Source: a virus. Taken from it: a DNA stretch of 25,365 nucleotides. A model generated the notes under the pieces. It saw only the letters and a list, made by a program, of their open reading frames with translations, was not told the DNA's origin and did no database searches. A program made the translations under genes and the position numbers. Positions within the stretch are counted from its first letter, which is position 1. Every line of letters starts with the position of its first letter. Shown here piece after piece: positions 12,369 to 19,143 of the stretch. The stretch is from positions 1-25,365 of IMG/VR virus record IMGVR_UViG_3300025151_000271, one strand, 5' to 3'.

Positions 12369-12566
12369 ATGACATACGAAAATATAAACAATATAACAGA
12401 CAATGACCTTATAAAATTGGCCGCTGAGCTTGCGAGCATAAAAGATAGGTATACACTTGAGCAGGAAATTTACTATATACTTGACAAAGGCGCGAACGGC
12501 TTGCGCTCGGTGCTTCTGGAATATTGCGCCGCAAGATTAAACAAAAAATATAAAACCATAAAATAA
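12369..12566 (+). CDS. 65-residue hypothetical protein, last gene of unit P2
   Basis: An all-helical, partly acidic product (NNITDNDLIKLAAELASIKD, then RYTLEQEIYYILDKGANGLR). It starts 4 bp after the gp88-like gene and shares that gene's GC-richer codon choice (GCG, GCC, CGC). No family recognised. No convincing terminator follows, only the palindrome CTCAGCTGAG at 12574-12583. Confidence 0.5.
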   Translation: MTYENINNITDNDLIKLAAELASIKDRYTLEQEIYYILDKGANGLRSVLLEYCAARLNKKYKTIK

Positions 12567-12587
12567 ATATTTTCTCAGCTGAGGCTC

Positions 12588-12654
12588 TTAACAATTTGGT
12601 AACAATTTCTTAACATTGGCTTAACATTGGGCAGTATTAAATTAGCTACATTTG
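12588..12654 (+). promoter_or_regulatory. accessory promoter P3 with 11-bp periodic TTAAC repeats
   Basis: TTAACAATTTG, GTAACAATTTC, TTAACATTGGC and TTAACATTGGG begin at 12588, 12599, 12610 and 12621, exactly 11 bp apart. TACATTTG (12647-12654) follows the last TTAACATT by 18 bp. ATG 12688 lies 33 bp downstream. Confidence 0.8.
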
Positions 12655-12687
12655 TAGTATACAAACAAACAAATAAAACATACAATT

Positions 12688-12822
12688 ATGAAACTTTTAA
12701 ATTTTACCCTCAAATTAGTAGCTTTCAGTTTAACAGCATTAGCAGCATCCGGCATAGTTTGGGCTATCTTTGCCCTGGTATCTGGTGAGTTTACAAATGC
12801 AACCTTTGGAATCTTAGGGTAA
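12688..12822 (+). CDS. 44-residue membrane peptide, first gene of unit P3
   Basis: ATG 12688 to TAA 12820-12822 gives MKLLNFTLKLVAFSLTALAA, then SGIVWAIFALVSGEF and a short polar end. One long hydrophobic stretch (about 7-33) could be a transmembrane helix. The positively charged start also allows a signal-type reading. It is directly behind promoter P3 and coupled to the next gene by TAATG. No family recognised. Confidence 0.55.
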   Translation: MKLLNFTLKLVAFSLTALAASGIVWAIFALVSGEFTNATFGILG

Positions 12823-12902
12823 TGAAGGCACTAAAAAATATATCTTTGTTTATATTGGGCGGCCTTATCTTTATGGCTGCTTTATATATTGGATCACTTT
12901 AA
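12822..12902 (+). CDS. 26-residue membrane peptide
   Basis: ATG 12822 shares a base with the upstream stop. The product MKALKNISLFILGGLIFMAA plus LYIGSL is almost entirely one hydrophobic segment with a positive N-terminus. Together with the 44-residue peptide it would form a pair of tiny membrane proteins. Very short, so moderate confidence only. Confidence 0.45.
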   Translation: MKALKNISLFILGGLIFMAALYIGSL

Positions 12903-12913
12903 ATTATAATATA

Positions 12914-13057
12914 ATGACTAAGAATCAAAAGTTAATACACGATGCTTTAATAGATAAGCTAGGCAAGCCAGGCTTGCGCTTAGATGATCAAGATGCGATA
13001 TGCAATGTTATTGGACAAATTAAAATAGGCACGGGCCTAATTAATATACCCGAATAA
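12914..13057 (+). CDS. 47-residue hypothetical protein, last gene of unit P3
   Basis: ATG 12914 to TAA 13055-13057 encodes MTKNQKLIHDALIDKLGKPG, then LRLDDQDAICNVIGQIKIGT and a short end. It is helical and soluble. It is followed 21 bp later by a clear terminator, which supports it as the end of the P3 unit. No family recognised. Confidence 0.5.
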   Translation: MTKNQKLIHDALIDKLGKPGLRLDDQDAICNVIGQIKIGTGLINIPE

Positions 13058-13078
13058 CAGTACCAAAAATATAACAGC

Positions 13079-13105
13079 AAAGGCCCCGTAATAGGGGCTT
13101 TTTTT
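13079..13105 (+). terminator. intrinsic terminator of unit P3
   Basis: AAAGGCCCC and GGGGCTTTT form a 9-bp stem (one G-U) around GTAATA, followed by a T run to 13105. Confidence 0.9.
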
Positions 13106-13674
13106 ATGGCCGTAAAAAAATATAAGTGCTTGAGTATCAAAAATAGGTATTGATTGGGTTTATGCCGCCCCTCTTTTCCTATCAATTTTCTCTATAACAG
13201 GGAAAAAAGCGGCAAAGATACGAATATCTTTTTAAATAAAGCCAATAATTAAGTACAAAAAAATTTGGATATATCTAAATAAAGTTGTATTGACGTAAAA
13301 TGAAGTTTACCAGGGGTAAGTACCCACCTTTAACCAAATCAACCGAAATAGAAATGGCTTAAGCCGACTGCTAAATGGATGTTTACGGTAGCATCCCAAA
13401 TGCGGACGTAGACATCTGTATATATCTGTATTATACTAAATTTGAGAAAAGAATATAGTATCCCCAAGACCTCCTTATACGGTAAGATACGATATCATAT
13501 ATATTTTTATATCGCTCAGTGGCGTTCCGCGTCTACGTTTTTGACCGTAGCCACGGATACTACGTATAAGTAACTGTTTTTTTTTGGATTTGTTGTACGT
13601 TTTTGTTTATTATTTTGTTATATTTATAACAAATTGCCTATGGTACAAATATGTACTAACTAAGTTATATATAT
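13106..13674. other. geneless structured region before the tail operon
   Basis: No credible gene is present; only ORFs of 15 to 27 codons occur. Several stems can be read. GCCGC (13164-13168) pairs with GCGGC (13209-13213), and TTTTCC (13174-13179) with GGAAAA (13201-13206). AAAGATA (13214-13220) pairs with TATCTTT (13225-13231) and abuts the previous stem. GGCTTAAGCC (13356-13365) is a palindrome. GGATG (13377-13381) pairs with CATCC (13392-13396), ACGTAGAC (13406-13413) with GTCTACGT (13531-13538), and CGATAT (13490-13495) with ATATCG (13509-13514). This could be a structured RNA, a long leader, a replication origin or a packaging site. Confidence 0.55.
13614..13633. promoter_or_regulatory. 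20-bp palindrome upstream of the tail operon
   Basis: TTTGTTATA and TATAACAAA form a perfect inverted repeat around TT, 41 bp before ATG 13675. It looks like an operator for a dimeric repressor or activator of the late tail genes. Confidence 0.5.
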
Positions 13675-14385
13675 ATGAGTAAAGAAATTAAGCTTAAAGT
13701 TCCTGCGGAACAAAAGGATATTCCACTACACAAGTACCAAAAGTATGCTAAGATAGTAAACGACGCGGAAGGGGATTTAGCGGAGGATTTTATCCGAGCA
13801 AAGATACTTGAGATATTTTGTGGTGTAAATCTCAAGGAAGCCTATGAGCTTCCGTTGAAAGAATTAGACGGTGTAGTAACCCACGTATTGGGTTTAATGG
13901 CTGAAAAGGCTAAACTACAAAGACGGTTTACAATGACCGATCCAAACGGAGATACTGTTGAGTTCGGTTTTATGCCTAATATGGATGAGATGTCTCTAGG
14001 TGAATACATTGACTTGGAGAAGTATATTTCTAATTGGGATACTATGCATAAAGCTATGTCGGTATTGTACCGGCCTATAGTAGTCGGCAAAGGGGAGTTC
14101 TACGACATAGAGCCTTACAAGGGGTCGGACAAGTATTCTGACATAATGAAGGACTCACCCGTCACTGTTGCTTTAGGTGCGATGGTTTTTTTTTACGATT
14201 TAGGGAAAGAATTGTTGAGAATTACGAAGCACTTTTTGGATCAGGAAGCTCTGGAGAATCTCAAGTCGGAATTGGACAATCCTTCGGAGTTAAGTGGGGA
14301 TGGTATCAATCCGTCTATGCACTTGCCGGAGGGGATGTCAGAAAGTTTGAAGAAGTTACAGGACTTGGGGTCCACCAATGTTTAA
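13675..14385 (+). CDS. tail assembly chaperone, zero-frame product
   Basis: The 236-residue product is helical (VPAEQKDIPLHKYQKYAKIV at the start, GAMVFFYDLGKELLRITKHF near 175). It sits just before the tail terminator, gp10-like and tape-measure genes, where tail assembly chaperones are normally found. These proteins keep the tape measure soluble during tail assembly. Its last 100 bases overlap a long open -1 frame that encodes a typical second chaperone domain, so a -1 frameshift product ending at 14456 is expected. Two short ORFs of this sort are a hallmark of siphovirus tail genes. Confidence 0.65.
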   Translation: MSKEIKLKVPAEQKDIPLHKYQKYAKIVNDAEGDLAEDFIRAKILEIFCGVNLKEAYELPLKELDGVVTHVLGLMAEKAKLQRRFTMTDPNGDTVEFGFMPNMDEMSLGEYIDLEKYISNWDTMHKAMSVLYRPIVVGKGEFYDIEPYKGSDKYSDIMKDSPVTVALGAMVFFYDLGKELLRITKHFLDQEALENLKSELDNPSELSGDGINPSMHLPEGMSESLKKLQDLGSTNV

Positions 14386-14456
14386 TGTGGTTAGAGTTTG
14401 AAAAAGAGAAAAACGAATTAGAAGCAGAAAGAATAAAAAAAGCATATAAGCAATGA
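14283..14456 (+). CDS. tail assembly chaperone, -1 frame extension (gpT-like part)
   Basis: The -1 frame reads FGVKWGWYQSVYALAGGDVR and then KFEEVTGLGVHQCLMWLEFE before ending KEKNELEAERIKKAYKQ at TGA 14454-14456. WGWYQSxYxLAGGD and the CLxxLxFEKEKNExE tail are typical of the frameshifted domain in Bacteroidota tail chaperones. It has no start of its own apart from ATG 14385, so a ribosomal -1 shift from the 13675 frame is the likely source. The coordinates mark the recognisable part; the slip site is upstream and I could not locate a convincing XXXYYYZ heptamer. The run of nine T at 14186-14194 is the most obvious slippery stretch but may be too early. Confidence 0.65.
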   Translation, partial: FGVKWGWYQSVYALAGGDVRKFEEVTGLGVHQCLMWLEFEKEKNELEAERIKKAYKQ

Positions 14457-14914
14457 GAGCAGTATATCAAGTATTAGACAAAATGAAAGACAAGCTAAGG
14501 TCGTCCCCTAACATACAGACAGTATCGTTTGGTGATTTGTTTGATATAGACCTCAATAAGACAGATATATATCCCATCGCTCATATCGGGCTTGGGACTA
14601 CCTCTATGCAGGAACACAAACTAGAAGTCGGAATAAGCCTTACATTGCTTGATGTAGTAGACGACAATCGGAATTCGGCGGTTACAGATGATTTTTACAG
14701 TAATGACAACCTTCAGGATATCCTAAACACTCTGTTGGCGGAAGCCAACATCTTAGTGTCGGACCTGAGAAGGGGAAGCAGTTACGATGAGCTTTTTCAA
14801 GTGGAGAGTAATGTGTCTGCAGAGCCATTCTTAGATAGATTTGAGAACCAGCTTGCAGGCTGGTCTCTCAATATCATTATATCATTTCCTAATAACGATA
14901 CAAGTATTTGCTAA
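14453..14914 (+). CDS. tail terminator / tail completion-like protein
   Basis: The 153-residue product starts MRAVYQVLDKMKDKLRSSPN and contains TVSFGDLFDIDL, HIGLGTTSMQEHKLEVGISL, then DRFENQLAGWSLNIIISFPN and a final TSIC. This layout is conserved in flavophage structural clusters next to the tail chaperone and gp10-like genes. It fits a tail terminator or tail completion protein that caps the tube. The role is inferred from context and family resemblance. Its start overlaps the -1 frame stop and its own stop overlaps the next ATG. Confidence 0.5.
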   Translation: MRAVYQVLDKMKDKLRSSPNIQTVSFGDLFDIDLNKTDIYPIAHIGLGTTSMQEHKLEVGISLTLLDVVDDNRNSAVTDDFYSNDNLQDILNTLLAEANILVSDLRRGSSYDELFQVESNVSAEPFLDRFENQLAGWSLNIIISFPNNDTSIC

Positions 14915-15381
14915 TGGGGTCTAATTTAGAAGGGACATTGCGTAAGATTGCTAATGAGCTTATCCAAGATATGGTTAATGAGATAACCACAAGAGATAGG
15001 GTTGCTAGTGGTACTTTAAGAGACTCTTTTAAAGCAGAACCAACTAAAGAGGGTATTGGTATCAAGAATGAGGCGAGGTCTCCGGAGGGGTATAATTACT
15101 CATCTAACGTAGATTTAGGTAGAAGGCCAGGTAAGTACGTACCTATACAGCCTCTAGTTCGTTGGGCAACCCTCAAAGGGATTGTCCCAAAGAACAATAA
15201 GTCGTTAAAGCAATTTGCTTTTGCGGTTAGTAAAACATTAATGAAGCGGGGTTATCCTGGAATAAACTATGCTGCTAAATCATTCCTTAAGTCACAGGAT
15301 ATGATAACAAAAAGAATAGGTGAAGCATATTTAAAAGACTTAGAAAAACAATTAGAGAAACAAATACCAAATCTTAAGTAA
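14914..15381 (+). CDS. HK97 gp10-like head-tail joining protein
   Basis: The 155-residue product is basic, with a helix LRKIANELIQDMVNEITTRD followed by RVASGTLRDSFKAEPT, and a central RPLVRWATLKG-like segment (IQPLVRWATLKGIVPKN), then a Lys-rich helix. The SGxLRxSF motif is typical of HK97 gp10-type neck proteins, which join head and tail. I use ATG 14914 (TAATG overlap) rather than TTG 14908. Its neighbours support a tail or neck role. Confidence 0.6.
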   Translation: MGSNLEGTLRKIANELIQDMVNEITTRDRVASGTLRDSFKAEPTKEGIGIKNEARSPEGYNYSSNVDLGRRPGKYVPIQPLVRWATLKGIVPKNNKSLKQFAFAVSKTLMKRGYPGINYAAKSFLKSQDMITKRIGEAYLKDLEKQLEKQIPNLK

Positions 15382-16586
15382 TGGCAAGATTAATAAACAC
15401 ACGAAGTCCGTTTTACATAAAAGTATCAGATAGTAATTTAGCTGTTGCTAAATTGGAATTATACATCTATGAAGGTGTTAAAGACGTAACTCCCGATGCT
15501 GCAGACTTGAAATACTCAATAGTAAAGGCAGAGATAGGCGGAAGTAATTATGTTGTGTTTGAGATATCTGACTTAGTGAAAGACTACATAGAGTATAAAT
15601 ACGATGGTGAATATGACAGTTATTGCGTTTGGGTAAATCCCGTAATAACAGCATACAGTGATATTTTAGGAACAACACCGATTGCATCACCAACAGTTTC
15701 ACCAAGTGATTATAGTTCTCAATTCATAGCAACAGAAGGTTACGGCTACTTTGAAGAGGGTGTAAACCCAGACTTTGATGAAGGGCTAATGATGTCCGAA
15801 GGAACTATATACAGGGTTAATGACAGGAGTATAAATATTCCTGTTTACACAGGTAGTACAAATAGCGTAGCTTTTAGATTAAATGGAGAAACTGTATATT
15901 CTAAAAATATTGTTTATACAGACCCTGCAAACCCCACAACATCTGAAGCAATCCAATACATAGCTTCTGATAGCAATTCAACAGCAGACAGCTACAAAGA
16001 GAGAGTATTAGAAAATGGTGGTATATTTGAATACAACAGATGTCTTGAGGCATTTGAAGATGTTGTTGATATGGGTGCTGTCGATGAGGTTTGGGTTAAC
16101 TACACAAATTCCACAGAAACAAAAACGAAGATACTTAAAGTAAAAACATTCGACTGTTCAAAGTATGAGCCAATAAGAGTTACCTTTGTAAATAAGTATG
16201 GTGCATTACAAGACTTTTACTTCACAAGAAAATCAAGCGAATCGGTGTCAGTCAAAAAAGACGCTTATAAAGCGTCTATTGTAGACTTCTCTGGATCATC
16301 CGTTACTTATGACACCACCGGACACCAACAGAGAACACTGAATTTAATAGGTAATGAAAGTATTACCTTAAATACAGATTACATAGACGAGTCTTGCAAT
16401 GAACATATCAGACAACTAATGCTTTCTGAACAGGTTTGGATGACAAGACTTACTGATGAAGAGTTAATATTTCCGCTAACACTTAAATCTCAATCTGTTC
16501 AAATGAAGACCTCTTTAAATGAAAAGATGATTCAGTATACTATGAATTTTGATATTGCAAATGATAAGATAAACAGTGTAAAATAA
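15381..16586 (+). CDS. tail/baseplate structural protein
   Basis: The 401-residue product is beta-rich. It starts MARLINTRSPFYIKVSDSNL and has repeated strand patterns such as KLELYIYEGV and YDSYCVWVNPVI. The C-terminal YTMNFDIANDKINSVK is typical of virion proteins. It lies between the gp10-like and the 802-residue baseplate-type genes. I assign it as a tail or baseplate component by position and general appearance and recognise no catalytic motif. Confidence 0.45.
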   Translation: MARLINTRSPFYIKVSDSNLAVAKLELYIYEGVKDVTPDAADLKYSIVKAEIGGSNYVVFEISDLVKDYIEYKYDGEYDSYCVWVNPVITAYSDILGTTPIASPTVSPSDYSSQFIATEGYGYFEEGVNPDFDEGLMMSEGTIYRVNDRSINIPVYTGSTNSVAFRLNGETVYSKNIVYTDPANPTTSEAIQYIASDSNSTADSYKERVLENGGIFEYNRCLEAFEDVVDMGAVDEVWVNYTNSTETKTKILKVKTFDCSKYEPIRVTFVNKYGALQDFYFTRKSSESVSVKKDAYKASIVDFSGSSVTYDTTGHQQRTLNLIGNESITLNTDYIDESCNEHIRQLMLSEQVWMTRLTDEELIFPLTLKSQSVQMKTSLNEKMIQYTMNFDIANDKINSVK

Positions 16587-18994
16587 TGAATGTAGTTACT
16601 CTTTATATAGAAAATACTGATGGTGTTCTTGAACAGGTAGATTTATTTAGGGATGAAACAATATCTGTTACATCTAAAATACAAGACATACGTGATATAG
16701 CAAAAGTGTTTACCGACTTTTCGCAATCATTTACACTCCCAGCTTCTAAAAAGAACAACAAGATATTTAGACATTTCTACAACTATTTCATATCAGAAGG
16801 TGCGTTTGATGCTAGAAAAAAAGTTGATGCTGTATTAGAGATTAACCATATGCCATTTAGGGAAGGAAAGGTTTTTCTAAACAACGTTAAAATGAAGGAT
16901 AACGGTCCTTTTTCTTACAACGTAACATTTTACGGTAATACAGTTAACTTAAAAGACGCTTTAGGTGACGATGAGTTAACTAAATTAGACTTATCACAAT
17001 TTGATCACGATTACGATAGTAATGAAGTAAAAAACGGCTTAACAACAGGCATTAACTTTAGTGGTAACACTACTTCTATTATATACCCACTTATAACACA
17101 TACAAAAAGACTTTATTATGAGTCTGTAAACAGCAGCTCACACACTATAGATGGTAATCTATATTGGCAGAATACAGGGGCTAATAGTCACAATGCAGAT
17201 GCAGCATTGGAATTTACAGACCTTAAGCCAGCGATAAAAGCAAGTGAAATAATCAGTGCTATTGAAGCAAACCCAAATTACAATATATCTTTTGTTACGG
17301 GTAATGATAATGATTTCTTTGATTCTGATGCTTTTAGTAATCTTTACCTTTGGCTTAGTAGAACAAAGGGTATATTGGGCGGCGAAGAGTCTGATGTGGA
17401 AAAAGTTAAGGTGGTTGAAGATTGGCAATACGACTCTGGGGATAATTTCGTATCTATATCATCTAATGGCCAGGAGTTTTTTGTTACCGACTTACCGTCT
17501 TCCGGTGCGCCATTTGATGTTTTTACTGTTAGCTCTACGGTTATTCCAGAAACAGGTTATACTAATGTTAGATATACATTGCAATTACTTATAGATGAGG
17601 TTGTTTGGGCTGAAAAAACAAATGTAACTGGAAACAATAATGTTATATTTACAACACAGTTTTTTCCAGCAAATTATAACAATAAAAAGTTCAAAGTTGT
17701 AGTGAAAAGTAATAGTGCTTTTTTATTCACAGTATCAGCAAGTGTGTATGACCAATTTAGCAACCCAGATAGATTGCAATATTTAGACACGAACCCATCT
17801 ATATTATCGGCACAAAGTCAAGTTTTAATAAGACAGGAGTTACCTAAAATGAAAATAATGGATTTTCTTTCAGGTATATTTAGTATGTTTAATTTAACTG
17901 CTTTCGTTGAACAAGATAGGTCTAGTTCTGATTATGGGAAAGTTAAAGTTATGACTTTAGATGATTTTTACGCATCAGACATACAGTTATTTGATATAAC
18001 AAAATACGTGGAGTCTTCAGAGACAGATATTGAATCAACAATACCATTTAGTGAGATTAATTTTAAATATAGCGAAGGTCAGACGCTATTAATGAAGAGG
18101 CATAGTCAGGATTTTAATGAAGATTTTGGCGATGAAGAATTTAAGCCAGACGGAGTAGACAGGGGTAAGCCGTATGAGGTTAAGACTCCATTTGAGCATA
18201 TGAAGTTTGAAAGGCTTTTTGATGAAAATGTTTCTTCGATACTTGTAAACACACCTACAGATATACAATGGGGTTATTCTGCAAACGACAACTTCAAGCC
18301 AGATTCAACTGCAGAACCACAACCTACAGCAAATTATGAGCCTGTACTTACAAAACCTATGCTTTTTTATGGTATAAATGTAACTATATCAGATAATAGA
18401 AAGATAAATTGGATTGGAAACGCACACGAAGGACTATCAACCTATTGGAAACCGTCTAATACCAATGAAAATGGAAGTAATCCATCTTATAACTTGCCAT
18501 TGGAGTCAGGCACAACAACCTCAACAACAACTGATAAATTAGTAGATAGTGGTCAAAACTTTCTATCAACTGTAGAGATTGGTGATTTTGTAGATAACAC
18601 TGACGACTCAACAACGGCATTAGTTACTAATGTTGATAGTAACACAACACTATCATTAAGCCAAGATATATTCACTTCTGGAGAAGACTATAAGATATAT
18701 AGAAGACCTGAATTTACCTTAAACTTCGATAATGAAGTTGATGAATGGAATTTAATTGATTATGACGGTCAAACAAATTCGCTATTTAAGAACTTCTACG
18801 AAACTTACATATCAGATGCTTTTGACGCAAAGAAAAGAATATTTAAAGTTAAGGCATATTTACCAAATAGCGTGTTACTTAAGTACAAGATGAACGATAG
18901 ATTTCAGATTGGAGACAAAGTATTTACTATAAACTCAATAGATACAAACCTGAAAACAGGCGAATCTAAATTAGAATTATTAAACGTATTATGA
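16586..18994 (+). CDS. large tail/baseplate protein with an inserted beta module
   Basis: The 802-residue product opens with KVFTDFSQSFTLPASKKNNK (about 40-59), then FDARKKVDAVLEINHMPFRE and GKVFLNNVKMKDNGPFSYNV. I recall this N-terminal domain from tail proteins of flavobacterial siphophages. At about residues 641-707 a separate short module (TTTDKLVDSGQNFLSTVEIG, then DFVDNTDDSTTALVTNVDSN and TTLSLSQDIFTSGEDYKIY) interrupts the protein. Similar modules occur inserted in many environmental phage structural proteins. The protein is probably a distal tail/baseplate or host-contact component. Confidence 0.55.
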   Translation: MNVVTLYIENTDGVLEQVDLFRDETISVTSKIQDIRDIAKVFTDFSQSFTLPASKKNNKIFRHFYNYFISEGAFDARKKVDAVLEINHMPFREGKVFLNNVKMKDNGPFSYNVTFYGNTVNLKDALGDDELTKLDLSQFDHDYDSNEVKNGLTTGINFSGNTTSIIYPLITHTKRLYYESVNSSSHTIDGNLYWQNTGANSHNADAALEFTDLKPAIKASEIISAIEANPNYNISFVTGNDNDFFDSDAFSNLYLWLSRTKGILGGEESDVEKVKVVEDWQYDSGDNFVSISSNGQEFFVTDLPSSGAPFDVFTVSSTVIPETGYTNVRYTLQLLIDEVVWAEKTNVTGNNNVIFTTQFFPANYNNKKFKVVVKSNSAFLFTVSASVYDQFSNPDRLQYLDTNPSILSAQSQVLIRQELPKMKIMDFLSGIFSMFNLTAFVEQDRSSSDYGKVKVMTLDDFYASDIQLFDITKYVESSETDIESTIPFSEINFKYSEGQTLLMKRHSQDFNEDFGDEEFKPDGVDRGKPYEVKTPFEHMKFERLFDENVSSILVNTPTDIQWGYSANDNFKPDSTAEPQPTANYEPVLTKPMLFYGINVTISDNRKINWIGNAHEGLSTYWKPSNTNENGSNPSYNLPLESGTTTSTTTDKLVDSGQNFLSTVEIGDFVDNTDDSTTALVTNVDSNTTLSLSQDIFTSGEDYKIYRRPEFTLNFDNEVDEWNLIDYDGQTNSLFKNFYETYISDAFDAKKRIFKVKAYLPNSVLLKYKMNDRFQIGDKVFTINSIDTNLKTGESKLELLNVL

Positions 18995-19143
18995 TAAAAA
19001 ATATTTTAGACTTATTGAAGTTAGATGATTATTACGGTATGTCACCTCATATTGATATAGCTAAAGGAAAATACCAAGCACCTAGAACAATAAAAGAAGC
19101 ACTTAAAAAACATAAAAGATGGCAGCACAATCAGAATACTTAA
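18991..19143 (+). CDS. 50-residue conserved phage protein
   Basis: ATG 18991 to TAA 19141-19143 encodes MIKNILDLLKLDDYYGMSPH, then IDIAKGKYQAPRTIKEALKK and a short end. It overlaps the preceding gene by 4 bp and the tape-measure gene by 25 bp. Its position between the baseplate and tape measure genes is consistent with a small structural or assembly factor. Function unknown. Confidence 0.55.
   Translation: MIKNILDLLKLDDYYGMSPHIDIAKGKYQAPRTIKEALKKHKRWQHNQNT

Noticed and set aside
13375-13458. 27-codon ORF MDVYGSIPNADVDICIYLYY... and a 20-codon ORF at 13300
   Set aside because: Both are very short, lie within a region better explained by hairpins, and have no coupling to neighbours.
13164-13566. 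Group I intron-like core (GCCGACTGCTAAATGG near 13364 and GAATATAGTATCC near 13451)
   Set aside because: The two segments do not give a convincing P7 pairing, there is no P/Q element, and no split exon gene flanks the region.
17159-17594. ORFs on both strands inside the 802-codon baseplate gene
   Set aside because: Low-complexity translations in out-of-frame positions of a clear structural gene.
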